DNA of 64,000 bases from Serratia rhizosphaerae. Its GTDB lineage: Bacteria; Pseudomonadota; Gammaproteobacteria; Enterobacterales; Enterobacteriaceae. Positions 23,755-33,200 of this stretch are shown here, one piece after another. The stretch is from NCBI RefSeq assembly GCF_009817885.1, contig NZ_CP041764.1:186001-250000 (forward strand). Reading direction: 5' to 3'. The notes under the pieces are model-generated. The model saw only the letters and a program-made list of their open reading frames with translations, did no database searches and was not told the DNA's origin. Every line of letters starts with the position of its first letter. Within the stretch, counting starts at the first letter, position 1. Made by a program: the position numbers and the translations under genes.

Positions 23755-23780
23755 TGTATAAAAACCGCCACAGGGGCGGT
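23755..23780 (-). terminator. Terminator-like hairpin between decoration and capsid genes
   Basis: On the minus strand ACCGCC and GGCGGT pair across a short loop and are followed by TTTTATA. The capsid ribosome site lies just beyond. Probably sets relative expression or needs antitermination. Confidence 0.6.
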
Positions 23781-23824
23781 TGGAGTCGTTGACACGTGCC
23801 GGCAGGGGCCGTGACGTCTGCTGC

Positions 23825-24166
23825 TCAGCCAATGCTGATGGCCGTACCGACAAACGCGGTCTGTTTCTGGCCTTCCGTCAGATCCTCCGGCCAGTTAATG
23901 GCCGTCGAACGAAAAGAGCCCTTGTTGTAGTAGCTGAACCCTGTCACACCCAGCGTGCTGCTCTCGGCAAAGCAGGTCAGCCCCACGGCAGTGCCGGGGG
24001 TACCGTCCCACGCCACGAACTCGTCCCCCGAGGAGCCCGAGGAATCCACCATCACCGGTGTCAGGCGGGGAACATCCACGCCCTGCGCCAGCGTACCCAC
24101 CACCGACAAGGGCAGGTCGGGGCCGAGAATAAAATCATCCTGTTCAAACGTTTCTGTCTGGCTCAT
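23825..24166 (-). CDS. Head decoration protein, lambda gpD type
   Basis: 113 residues matching lambda gpD in length (110) and pattern: DFILGPDLPLSVVGTLAQGV, TPVMVDSSGSSGDEFVAWDG, GTAVGLTCFA, YYNKGSFRSTAINWPEDLTE and FVGTAISI. gpD trimers stabilise the expanded capsid. Starts two bases after the protease/scaffold stop. Note that this differs from the tail gpD at 3150-4190, which has the P2 letter D. Confidence 0.9.
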   Translation of the reverse strand: MSQTETFEQDDFILGPDLPLSVVGTLAQGVDVPRLTPVMVDSSGSSGDEFVAWDGTPGTAVGLTCFAESSTLGVTGFSYYNKGSFRSTAINWPEDLTEGQKQTAFVGTAISIG

Positions 24167-24168
24167 GC

Positions 24169-24570
24169 TTATTCTCCGGTTAAACGCTCAACGGCGGCAT
24201 TGAGCACGCCCATACGCGTATCGGCGTCAGTTTTTTTCGGCTCCCCGCCGCTGACCGCGTCGGGGGACTCTTTTTCCATTAGCGCATCGAGCGCCGTTTC
24301 AGTTTTCGCCTGAGCGCTGAGTGGCGAGGCTGACAGCACGGCCTTTGCTGCATCCAGCGTCATCCCCGGTACTTTTGCCAGCGCTTTAGCCTGCGGCTCC
24401 CGCCCCTTCGCCTCATCACATTCCAGAATGGACATGATGCGATGCATTTCATCGCTGGCCACCACCGCGGCATCGACCGACGCGGCCGGGGACACGGGGA
24501 TATCAACCTGCGTCGATGCCTCCGCCTGCAGTCCTTCCGGCAGCTGTACTTTCTTTTCTGGTTCAGACAT
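24169..24570 (-). CDS. Nested scaffold protein (Nu3-like), in-frame internal start
   Basis: An internal ATG at 24570 (MSEPEKKVQLPEG) is preceded by AAAGGAG at ideal spacing, giving a 133-residue product identical to the C-terminus of the S49 protease. This copies the lambda C/Nu3 arrangement, where the scaffold is made from an internal start in the protease gene. The product is helical and acidic, as expected of a scaffold (DEMHRIMSILECDEAKGREP, TALDALMEKE). Confidence 0.85.
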   Translation of the reverse strand: MSEPEKKVQLPEGLQAEASTQVDIPVSPAASVDAAVVASDEMHRIMSILECDEAKGREPQAKALAKVPGMTLDAAKAVLSASPLSAQAKTETALDALMEKESPDAVSGGEPKKTDADTRMGVLNAAVERLTGE

Positions 24571-25473
24571 ATACACTCCTTTCGGTTTCATCGATGCCGC
24601 CATGACCGAGACAGCATCTGCATAATTCACCACCCGGCCGGCAAGCCCGGCCTCGATGGCCGCCTCACCTTCATAGGTGTCCGCCTCGGTGGCCAGCACC
24701 GCCTCTTTCGTCAGCCCGGTGTACTCCGCCACTTTCGCGGCAAACATCTCGCGGTTCTCATCCACCCGCATCTGAATGTCCGCCCGCACGTCGTCGGGTA
24801 ACTGCTGATACGGATTGCCGTCGACCTTGTGGGAGCCGGCGTAAATCAGCGTGATATCCACGCCAGCCTGCTCCAGCGCCCTTTCCAAACTGCGGTGCGC
24901 CACGACGACGCCTATCGAGCCCACCACGCCGGTCTGTGTGATCAGTCGTTGACTGCAGGCGGAGGCCAGCAGGTATCCCGCCGAGCAGGCCATGTCATTG
25001 GCCAGCGACCAGACCGGCTTTTTATCCCGGGCCCGGGCAATCAGGTCGGCGGTATCAAACGCCCCCGCCACCTCACCGCCCGGTGAGTCAATGTCCAGCA
25101 GGATCCCTTTCACCGCCGGATCATCCAGCGCCAGCTGCAGGCGGGTAATGATGCCGTCATACCCCGTCATGCCGGAAAACGGCTGCACATACCCAAATTT
25201 GTGCACCAGCGTTCCCGTGACGGGCAGTACGGCGATACCGTTTTCCACCCGGTACGATTTGGTGCGGCGCCCGCCCTCATCGTCATCCCAGCCGAACGCC
25301 AGTTTTTTCAGCGCGTCGCCGGCATAAGCCTGCCCGGTGACGGCATCCACCAGCCGGCTGGCGCCAAGACGCTCGCCGAGCACAGAAAAGAAAACCCGCG
25401 CATAGGCGGGTTCAAGTAGCAGCGGCTGATTGAAGACTCTGGCGGCCAGATGTTGGTAACTAGGCCATTGCAT
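24169..25473 (-). CDS. C: Capsid assembly protease, S49 family (lambda gpC-like)
   Basis: 434 residues. The S49 (SppA/SohB-like) protease domain spans about residues 70-310: LQLALDDPAVKGILLDIDSP with GGEVAGAFDTADLI, then ANDMACSAGYLLASAC with the nucleophile Ser, VGSIGVVVAHRSLERALEQA and KVDGNPYQQL with the probable base Lys. The rest is a scaffold-like region rich in Ala, Glu and Lys. It processes the portal and scaffold during prohead maturation. Start chosen at the ATG at 25473, which follows GGGAGA and overlaps the portal end; the frame is open further upstream without a site. A scaffold start is nested inside. Confidence 0.85.
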   Translation of the reverse strand: MQWPSYQHLAARVFNQPLLLEPAYARVFFSVLGERLGASRLVDAVTGQAYAGDALKKLAFGWDDDEGGRRTKSYRVENGIAVLPVTGTLVHKFGYVQPFSGMTGYDGIITRLQLALDDPAVKGILLDIDSPGGEVAGAFDTADLIARARDKKPVWSLANDMACSAGYLLASACSQRLITQTGVVGSIGVVVAHRSLERALEQAGVDITLIYAGSHKVDGNPYQQLPDDVRADIQMRVDENREMFAAKVAEYTGLTKEAVLATEADTYEGEAAIEAGLAGRVVNYADAVSVMAASMKPKGVYMSEPEKKVQLPEGLQAEASTQVDIPVSPAASVDAAVVASDEMHRIMSILECDEAKGREPQAKALAKVPGMTLDAAKAVLSASPLSAQAKTETALDALMEKESPDAVSGGEPKKTDADTRMGVLNAAVERLTGE

Positions 25474-26218
25474 GTTGTTCTCCCGGTTCATCATCCGTTT
25501 GTGACGGCAGCCTGACAGCCCAGTCCGGATCGGCCAGCCCCGATTCGCGCCGACGCTCAATCTCAAACTGCTGCTGTTCGAATACGTCTTCGTAGTCCAT
25601 CCCCTGCAGCGCCAGTTCATGCTGGTAGGTGCTGAGACCGGTGGTGATGCGCATCGCGCTCTCCTGCACCTCCTTCAGTCCGTCAATGGCCATGCGCCCG
25701 GCGCCAATCCACAGGGCATGGGTCCAGGAATTACGCGCTTCGTAAAAACCATACCGGGCCCTGGCCGGCAACGTGATCACGCCGCGCGCCACCGCTTCTT
25801 CAAACCAGCAGCCAAACATCAGTGACGCCTGGCGGCCGGCAATGAAGCGGCGACGGCCCATGTAGTAGCGCCAGCTGACGTTCGCACTGGCCCGTGCACT
25901 GGAGTAGCTGGTTTTGCTGTAGTCTCGCGACAGCTCCTCATACGACACGCCGGCACCGGCGGCAATGTTGCGGATAATGGAGCTTTCCAGCTCGGCAAAA
26001 CCGTTGTCCGCATTCTGCGCCGTCTGCAAATCCAACTCATCCCCCAGCATCAGGTGGGGGATTTTGACCCCGCCCAGCTTGATATTGGCCCCCTGGTAAT
26101 AATCAATGATGGTCTTCATCATCACGCTGATGGGGTTCTCCTCCCCCACCTGCCCGCCCGCCAGATATTCAAACGCTTTTTCGGAATCCAGCGGCGAACG
26201 AATGGTGGCGGCATACAT
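25460..26218 (-). pseudogene. Portal protein, C-terminal half only (lambda gpB type)
   Basis: 252 residues align with the second half of lambda gpB: MYAATIRSPLDSEKAFEYLA, HLMLGDELDLQTAQNADNGF, GAGVSYEELSRDYSKTSYSS, RRFIAGRQASLMFGCWFEEA, and ARNSWTHALWIGAGRMAIDG. Lambda gpB has about 270 residues before the equivalent MYAAT; these are missing, and the upstream DNA is unrelated. The ATG is an internal Met of the family, not a true start. Without portal N-terminus and terminase the prophage cannot package DNA. Confidence 0.85.
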
Positions 26219-26487
26219 GGCCCCTATGAAATGTCCAGAAACGAATGTTTTTATGAATCATTGGGTTGTGAGACAAACGGAGGGGGGGGACGTATGAGCT
26301 TGCAATACACATTGCAATACACAAAAAATCGCTAGATTTGGTATGGTCACCGGCTCCGGGGGAGAAAGGGCTAAACCATCGGCCTGCAGCTATGAAAAGC
26401 GCTGGAGCTTGATAAAAACGAACAAAAAAACCATGTCCGGTTATTTAATAAGTGCAATCGATATATATCAATGAGTTAACACCAATC
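26219..26487. other. Junction with deleted portal/terminase region
   Basis: No gene. It holds a tandem TTGCAATACACA pair near 26300 and, at 26433-26443 and 26489-26499, an 11-bp perfect inverted repeat ATGTCCGGTTA/TAACCGGACAT. This marks where the portal N-terminus and terminase genes have been lost. Confidence 0.6.
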
Positions 26488-27006
26488 CTAACCGGACATC
26501 ACTTCAGAGAAAATCTCATAAATAGCGAGAATGTGCGCGTCGTCCGCCCGGCAGGCTTTTGAGCGCGGGAAAGGACCCGTGAAATCAAAATGGGCATCGA
26601 TATCATTTGACCGGTGCCCCAGGATGCAGCCGCCAGGCCACCCGGCGTTCGCGCCCCAGCGCATTATTCCATGGGCGCTCGACCGACAGTCCGTCCTCGG
26701 CCAGGCATCATCGTCCCACAAAAAGAGATGTTCGCAGCCGGCATCCATCAGCATCTGCAGGCTGGCATTTTTCAATCCCCAAAGACTGTTCATGACGAAT
26801 AACCTGCACACCGGCCGGAACGACCGCTGCCGGTATCGAACCGTCATCAACCACCACCAGCAGCGCGCCGGCCGGCAAATGCTTTATTTGCTGCTCAAGT
26901 GTGTTTTTAATACCTTTGCGCGGCTATGTGTAGCAACAGCAATGCCGATTTTGGCTGACGCTCCACACGCCGACGCGTACGGGACACCATCAATAGTGAC
27001 CTGCAT
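26488..27006 (-). pseudogene. Decayed phage glycosyltransferase
   Basis: Starting at the ATG at 27006, the frame reads MQVTIDGVPYASACGASAKI then GIAVATHSRAKVLKT. A one-base shift continues it as LEQQIKHLPAGALLVVVDDG and PAGVQVIRHEQSLGI, and a second shift as KNASLQMLMDAGCEHLFLWD then DDAW, the DxD-like motif of GT-A enzymes. The sequence after DDDAW is not homologous. Thus the gene has at least two frameshifts and a lost 3' part. The open frame of 120 residues from 26850 is only a mid-gene fragment. Confidence 0.8.
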
Positions 27007-27320
27007 ATATGCTCCCTGAATTTAGAAACGCTGCATATTTTGGTCGGCCCCGCCACAAACGCCAGCACGCATCACTGAATAATATGACACCGGAGGAGTA
27101 TCACCAACTACATTACCAGACTGGTGTCTAAAAAGTGCATGGAACTATAACAGGATTATTTACAACACAGTCAATAAAAAATAAATTCAAAACTAAACCA
27201 ATAACCAGAAAAAACATCCCCCCTGACTATTTATCTCTCCTGAAAGATCAGCTATTACAAGGTATAAAGTTTATTTCGCCTTATATTTAACACACCGAAA
27301 ACCTAAAAATCAGGAGAAAC
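27007..27320. other. AT-rich non-coding stretch
   Basis: 314 bp with no supported gene. A near copy of the recurrent motif (TTCAAAACTAAAC, two mismatches) lies at 27186-27198, and the ribosome site of the next gene is at the end. Confidence 0.5.
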
Positions 27321-27554
27321 ATGATGAGAATGAGTGATTATTATTACATAGCTATCGTGGCTAACGGAAAAAATCAGCATACCATCCATGCTGGCAGGTG
27401 CAAGGATATACCTGATATCATATATAGGCGTGTTCTTGGGTTGTTTGATGATCCTGAGCTCGCAATACTAGAGGCCAAGCGAAAAGGATACATCCATGTC
27501 AAGGTTTGCCCCTGTCAATACTGCGCTACAAAACCATGTAATTTACAGGGCTAA
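27321..27554 (+). CDS. Small Cys-rich putative zinc-binding protein, 77 aa
   Basis: Not firmly recognised. SDYYYIAIVANGKNQHTIHA then GRCKDIPDII and a helix (DPELAILEAKRKGYIHVKV) lead to CPCQYCATKPCN. The pattern His-x3-Cys ... Ala-x4-Gly ... Cys-x-Cys-x2-Cys resembles the Ada-like or short Zn-ribbon proteins common in mobile DNA. AGGAG precedes the first ATG; three Met codons near the start leave it uncertain by a few residues. AT-rich and isolated between the prophage end and IS remnants. Confidence 0.6.
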   Translation: MMRMSDYYYIAIVANGKNQHTIHAGRCKDIPDIIYRRVLGLFDDPELAILEAKRKGYIHVKVCPCQYCATKPCNLQG

Positions 27555-27573
27555 TATTGATACCGTCCGCACC

Positions 27574-27630
27574 ATATAGAAGGACGCACGTAGTAACTCC
27601 CCACCAAGGGATTGATACTAAATGCGCCCT
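27574..27630 (+). repeat. Copy 1 of a 23-nt-core non-coding repeat
   Basis: The core from 27595 to 27617 (AACTCCCCACCAAGGGAT then TGATA) is identical at 34923-34945. Flanks are related too (CATAT-GAAG-GCGCAC before, GCACCCTT or GCGCCCTT after). A GTAGGG hairpin follows here (27635-27652). The two copies bracket the IS elements and the two signal-less Ig genes. Confidence 0.7.
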
Positions 27631-27770
27631 TCTCCCTACGATTCTTAGTAGGGCTTCGAAATCATTAGCTTTGACAATCAAAACATGGCATTACCGCCAG
27701 CATTGATCTCATGACTGAATTACGTATTGCAGCGCCCAGCGACCTTCCGTTTCATTCTGTTAGCAAGTAG

Positions 27771-28047
27771 TGTAGTGGTCAAGAAAAACTGGTCATGACC
27801 TTAGAGTTTCTCCAGAAAAAAGTTCTGATTCATTTGGCGTCAAACCACCATTACCTTGATAATGGTCTGAGTTGGCTGTAATGTTCCGTGATGTAATTCG
27901 TTATCGCTGTGCTGGCTTCGCTAGAATTAGCGTATCTATTATTCGGCACCCACTCCGTTTTCAGACTTCTAAAAAAACGCTCCATGGGGCTGTTATCCCA
28001 GCAATCCCTCCGGCGACTCAGGCTTTTCTGATCTTCCCCAGCAATAG
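27771..28047 (-). mobile_element. IS3-family remnant, 3' part
   Basis: Contains the end of an IS3-family transposase on the minus strand (28047 to 27851): LSRRRDCWDNSPMERFFRSL followed by KTEWVP and an EHYSQLRP end. The DNSPMERFF motif holds the catalytic Glu of the DDE triad. The 5' part lies on the other side of the inserted element, at 29264-29555. The outer end near 27771 has TGTAGTGGTCAAG, plausibly the IS terminus. Confidence 0.75.
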
Positions 28048-28101
28048 TGGACACGCGACTAAGGACTAAGTGAGTAAACTCTCAAGCAAGAGGTGACTCA
28101 C

Positions 28102-28401
28102 ATGACAAAACCAGCATCAACCACCAAAAAGCCACGCAAGCAACATACACCTGAATTCCGCGACGAAGCCCTGAAACTGGCTGAACGCATTGGTGTGGCC
28201 GCAACCGCCCACGAACTCAGCCTTTATGAGTCGCAAATTTACACCTGGCGTAGCAAGCGGCATCAACAGGCAACGTCCTCTGAACGTGAGAGCGAACTCG
28301 CCGCTGAGAATGCCCGCCTCAAACGCCAACTGGCTGAACGGGACGAGGAGCTGGCCATTCTCCAAAAGGCCGCGACATACTTCGCCAGGCGCCTGAAATG
28401 A
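28102..28401 (+). CDS. IS3-family transposase OrfA
   Basis: 99 residues: helix-turn-helix (YTPEF-like HTPEFRDEALKLAERIGVAA, ELSLYESQIYTWRSKR) followed by a leucine-zipper stretch (ELAAENARLKRQLAERDEEL) used for oligomerisation. Start at the ATG at 28102 after AGAGGTG. The end overlaps OrfB; an A-rich CCAAAAG about 40 nt before its end could support -1 frameshifting to make OrfAB. Confidence 0.85.
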   Translation: MTKPASTTKKPRKQHTPEFRDEALKLAERIGVAATAHELSLYESQIYTWRSKRHQQATSSERESELAAENARLKRQLAERDEELAILQKAATYFARRLK

Positions 28402-29252
28402 AGTATGTCTTTATCGAAAAGCATCAGGCTGAGTTCAGTATCAAAACCATGTGCCGGGTACTGCACGTCGCCCGCAGTGGCTGGTATGCCTGGCGTCAGC
28501 GTCGTCACCAGATAAACCGGCGTCAACAGTTCCGACTTGTCTGCGATGATGCGGTTAGACAGACCTTTGCCAAGGCAAAACAGCGTTATGGAGCGCCTCG
28601 TCTTGCTGATGAACTGCCGGAGTACAACATCAAGACTATCGCCGCCAGTCTGCGTCGTCAGGGGCTGCGGGCGAAAGCCTCGCGCCGGTTCAGCCCGGTC
28701 AGTTACCGTGAGCATGGTCTGCCACTATCCGAGAATCTGTTGAAGCAGGACTTTTACGCCAGCGGCCCGAGTCAGAAGTGGGTGGGTGACATCACGTATC
28801 TGCGCACCGATGAAGGCTGGCTGTATCTGGCGGTGGTGATTGACCTGTGGTCGCAGTCAGTCATTGGCTGGTCGATGTCCTCACGGATGACGGCACAGCT
28901 TGCCTGCGATGCACTGCAGATGGCGTTATGGCGGCGTAAACGCCCGTAAAATGTCATCGTGCACACAGACCGAGGTGGTCAGTACTGTTCAACGGATTAC
29001 CAGAGCTTACTGAAACGGCATAATCTGCAGGGCAGTATGAACGCTAAAGGCTGTTGTTACGACAATGCCTGTGCGGAAAGCTTCTTTCACTCACTGAAGG
29101 TGGAATGTATCCACGGGGAGGACTTTGCCAGCCGGGAAATAATGCGAACGGCAGTGTTTAATTATATCGAGTGCGATTACAATCGCTGGCGTCGTCACAG
29201 TGCCTGTGGCGGTCTTAGCCCGAAACAGTTTGAAAACCAAAACCTCGCTTAG
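28398..29252 (+). pseudogene. IS3-family transposase OrfB with nonsense mutation
   Basis: Integrase catalytic core of the rve type. WVGDITYLRTDEGWLYLAVV holds the first Asp, VHTDRGGQYCS the second, and YDNACAESFFHSLKVE the Glu of the DDE triad. Between the first and second acidic residues an in-frame TAA at 28947-28949 (after RRKRP, before NVIVHTD) replaces what is usually a Glu codon in this family. The frame is otherwise open to the end (GLSPKQFENQNLA), so a single substitution inactivated it. The element is likely immobile unless complemented. Confidence 0.9.
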
Positions 29253-29263
29253 GGCCGTGTCCA

Positions 29264-29555
29264 CATTACGTGGGTAGGATCATTCTTCATCTGACAGCTT
29301 CATAATAACTGCCTGAAATTCCTGCTGGTATAGTGGCTACCTTGATCCGAATGATACAGTAAATTAGCCGGTTTCCCTCGCGCTTCCCAGACCATGGACG
29401 GCGCTTTACCTGTCCGTGCAGAATCCGGGGAAAATGACATGGCACAGCAAACCGGTTTACGGGAAAGCAGTTCAAGCACAACGGCTAAATAAGCCCAGCC
29501 TAAAGGGGAAAAAATCCACTTCGCTGGGCTTCTCCACGACAATCAATATTTACTT
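29264..29555 (-). mobile_element. IS3-family remnant, 5' part
   Basis: Minus-strand frame SPLGWAYLAVVLELLSRKPV then MSFSPDS and LLYHSDQGSHYTSRNFRQLL is the middle of an IS3-family OrfB, with the second catalytic Asp in HSDQGSHY. Its continuation lies at 28047-27851, beyond the inserted element. The N-terminal part is missing; the remnant abuts the stop codon of the small Ig gene at 29556. Confidence 0.75.
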
Positions 29556-29864
29556 TCAATCAAACGTGACTGTTGTCGTCGCCCGGGTACGATTTAGTTC
29601 AGCCTGAACTTCTGATGAACCTGCAGTTGTACTGGTCAGCATGGCGATAGCAGTACCACTGGCGTCAGTCACTACCGGTGTAGTGATTGTACCATTTGAA
29701 CTTGAGAAGTTCACACTTTGCCCCGAAACAAGGGTGCCATCAGTCAGGCGAGCAACCAACGCCACAACTTTATTAGTATCAACACCATCAGCCTTTGCAT
29801 GATTTTTAATACATGTGAGACTAACAACTACTGCATTAGGATCACTTTGTAATTTCTTTGACAT
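29556..29864 (-). CDS. Single Big_1 domain protein, no signal peptide
   Basis: 102 residues: MSKKLQSDPNAVVVSLTCIK then NHAKADGVDTNKVVALVARL, SGQSVNFSSSNGTI, AIAMLTSTTAGSSEVQAEL and a TTTVTFD end, one complete invasin-like Ig domain. The ATG at 29864 follows AAGGGGC. No signal peptide. The stop lies two bases from IS-derived DNA, so the gene may have been longer and been cut by the IS3-family remnant. It opens like the proteins at 14944 and 33854 (DPNA/NPNA), supporting a common family, and is encoded directly downstream of the 1206-residue one. Confidence 0.65.
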   Translation of the reverse strand: MSKKLQSDPNAVVVSLTCIKNHAKADGVDTNKVVALVARLTDGTLVSGQSVNFSSSNGTITTPVVTDASGTAIAMLTSTTAGSSEVQAELNRTRATTTVTFD

Positions 29865-30233
29865 AACAAGCCCCTTTTTGCTTTTCAAACAACCAGATTA
29901 GTAAAACACCTTATTAAAAGCAGCATTAACGCCCATGACCACATGAGAATATTTCAACACCACTCATCTTTGAAGCCTCCCTACCTTCCGACACTATCAA
30001 TTAGCCACTGTGCACTTATTAGAAAACATCAATTAATAAAACACCCATGCAATTTAATGCAGTACAAGTGGAGCACATTTCAACAAAGCAATAAAACAAA
30101 CTCAAATTCATTACCAATGAATTATAAATGGCCTTTGAATATAACAATTAACAATCAAAAACAGCCGCATCCCAGAGATAGCATTACCATGGCGGCCTAC
30201 CATCCAGGCAGGCCGCACCAGAGAGACTTACCG
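29865..30233. other. AT-rich spacer between Ig genes
   Basis: About 370 bp without a supported gene; AT-rich, no strong terminator seen. It presumably holds the promoter of the small Ig gene. Confidence 0.5.
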
Positions 30234-33200
30234 TCAGGACTCCGTCAGGGTAAATTTATAGTTGGCGTCAGACTCACCTTCATCAGAGTAATGTGTATAT
30301 GCGGTATATTCGCCATAACCATCAAAATAAAAGTGCCGCGTTATTTTCAGGACGCCGCTGTCCGGCACGGTGACGCTACCGTAGGCTACATTACTGACCT
30401 CCCCCGCGGGATTACGCAATCCCAATAGCACTCTTCTCCCCGGTTCACCCCAGGCATAATAAGTAATACTCCCTTCGGTGTAGACCTTGCTCCCGCCGTT
30501 ATCAAGAAATACACCGTTTTGCGCCATCGCCCCCACTATCGGCGTACTGGCATGGGGATTGGCAATGGTCAACACAAACTCATCCGAGACTGTATGCGTT
30601 TCATCATCCGCCGTCGTCACCGTGTAATGATAAACACCGTCATAGCGGATAGGCACGGTGTAACGCCACTGCCCGGTGCCGTCTGCCTGTATGGTCGCGA
30701 GGGACGTGCCATCCCGATAAAGCCTGACCTCACTGCCCACCTCCGCAGTCCCCCTCAGAGTGGGCGCCATATCGTCCGTGGTCCCGTAGTTCTGGATATC
30801 CTGCTGCGTTTCGCCCACATCATCATAAGCACCGGTAATGCGCGGGGTTTCCAGAATGCTTATCTTGAGCTCTTTATAAGAATCATTACCGAGCGTGGCC
30901 ACAACAACACAGTCTCCCCTGTCACCGACATCCGTCAATGTCACACTGGTTTGCCCATCGGCCCCCGTCACTGTCGATGCCTCGCTCAAGGCTCCCGAGG
31001 ACGATTGCCAGGTCACCGTTTCGCCACCAACGGGCTCTCCCTGATTCATGACCGTCGCCGTCAGCGTCGCGCTGTCCACGCCGTTGTTCATGATGGCGTT
31101 TTTGTCCGTCGTCAGCGCAGAAAGGCTCAACGTGGCATTCTTATCGACGATTTCAACAACAAACGTTACCTGATTCTTGTTATCCAAACGCGCGGTAACA
31201 ACCGCGATTCCAACATCACCCAGGTCAGTAAGCTCGTTCTCTGCCAGCCCTGAGTGATTCGTTTGTGTCGTCGCGGCACGCAGCGCGCCCAGCGTGGTTT
31301 CCCAGTAAACCGGGATGACCTTATCAGAAAGTGTATTGCCATTCCGGTCAAGAACAAGCGCGCTCAGGTCGGCAGAATCAACCCCGTCATTCACCAGAAC
31401 ACTATCTTGAGCGAAGTTAACAATCGTATAGGTCTCTGCAACATCCTGTACGCTTATCGTCGACGTGGCCTTGTCTCCGTTATCCAGTGCTGCAGTGACA
31501 ACCGCGCTGCCAATATCTCCGTCAGCCGTCAGCGTGACCTGCGCCTGTCCGTTCACGTCCGTTTCAGAAGTGGCACTCTCCAGGGTCCCCAGCGTCGTGC
31601 TCCAGGTGACCGTTACCCCCGCCACCATCTCATTGTTCGCATCAAGAACACTGGCTGTCAGGGTCGCCGTATCCTTGCCGTCATTGTAAATAATGCCTTT
31701 GTCACTGACGAGGATATCGATGACATCTGTCGAATGCTCATCGGTGAAGTTGACTACCACACTGTCGCTACTGTCATTAATGCTCGCCGTCACCGTACTG
31801 TGGCCGGCAGTGGTGCTCGTCAACGTCGTCGTTGCCTTCCCTGTCGTGTCTGTCCTTGCCGACGCTTGAATGACCGCACCATTATCCGCCTCAAAGCGAA
31901 CCTCCTGCGCAGCCAACGCCAGGTTATCTCCGTCAACCACCGTCACCGTGACCTCATTACTCTCAATACCATCCGCCCAGGCATTATCCTTGGCAACAAG
32001 CAATCCGCCGATGACGGCTTCCGGGTCGTTACCGCCCCACTCGACAAAGTTAATCGTCGTGCTCTCGGCGCTGTCATTGATGCTCGCCGTCACCTGGCAT
32101 GCCCCCGCCGTCAGACTGCTCACTGAGGCTGTCGCCTTGCCGTGTTCATCCGTAATTACCGGGGTAACCTGAATGACCGCACCGTTGTCCGCCTCAAAGC
32201 GCACGCTCTGGTTCGCCAGCAACCGGTTATCGCCGTCCACCACTTCGGCCACCACCGTGTTGACGGCCACACCGTCCGCCACCGCATTATTGATGCCGAT
32301 ATAAACCCCGGCAATCACCGCATCCGGGTTGATGATGTCCCCTTCGCTAAAGGTGACATCGGTACTTCGGGTACTCGCATTGATGGCTGCGGTTACCGTC
32401 ACGGCCCCCTCGACAGTGCTGGTCAGCGTCGTCGTTGCCTTACCATGCTCATCCGTCAGCACCGGACTGACAATCACCGCATCGTTCGTCGCCGTGAACG
32501 TCACGCTCTGATTGGCCAGCAGGACATTATTACTGTCAACCACCTCAACCATCACGCTGTTGGTCGCCTGCCCATCAGCGGCCGCCAGGTCATCCAGCGT
32601 GCGCAAGGAGGAAATCTCCGCTGTCGGGTCGTTGCCTTCGGGCTCGGTAAATACCACGCTCAACGACTCTTTACTGCTGTTTATTAACGCGGTCACCGTG
32701 GAGAGGCCCGGCCTCAGACTGGTCAGCGTCGCCACCGCCTTGCCCTGTGTATTTGTCACTACCGGAGAGTCAACAACAGCTCCGTTCGTGGCCTGAAAAT
32801 CGACACTCTGCCCTGCCAACAAACGATTATCACCACTCACAATCTCGGCGGTCACTGCATTGGCATCAACGCCATTCGCGACAGCATCATCTTCGGTAAC
32901 CATCAAGAAACTGATAAAAGCGGTCGGGTCATTACCTCCGTCTTCAACAAAATTCACCTCAGTTTCCAGGCTGGAGTCGTTAATACGGGCGGTGACGGTC
33001 GCCTTGCCCGGGGTCAGACTTGTCAGGGTTGTCGTGGCTTTCCCCGACATATCGGTAATCCCCGGACTGATAATCTCGGCGCCATTATCCACCGTGAAGG
33101 TCACGCTCTGGTCCGCCAGCAGCTTTCCGCCTTCCCCCACCACCTCTGCGGTGACCTTGTTCGTTGTCGTACCATCAGCGACCGCATTATTATCAGTGGT

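Larger units (their letters stand above)
28048..29263 (+). mobile_element. IS3-family insertion sequence, complete but mutated
   Basis: About 1216 bp with ends TGGACACGCGACTAAG (28048) and the inverted TGGACACGGCCCTAAG (ending 29263). It carries two overlapping transposase frames in the IS3 style. It is inserted in another IS3-family remnant. The three bases on the two sides (TAG, CAT) are not identical, so no target duplication is seen, which suggests later rearrangement. A stop codon interrupts OrfB. Confidence 0.8.

Noticed and set aside
1258..26218. Complete inducible prophage
   Set aside because: No terminase, portal N-terminus, integrase, replication or repressor gene is present in the window; at most a particle-forming remnant.
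26433..26499. Prophage attachment site at the 11-bp inverted repeat
   Set aside because: Attachment sites need direct core repeats at both ends and an integrase; only an inverted pair with a 45-nt gap is seen here.
26488..26850. 120-residue frame as an intact gene
   Set aside because: It is a middle piece of a frameshifted glycosyltransferase whose N-terminus is readable upstream in other frames.
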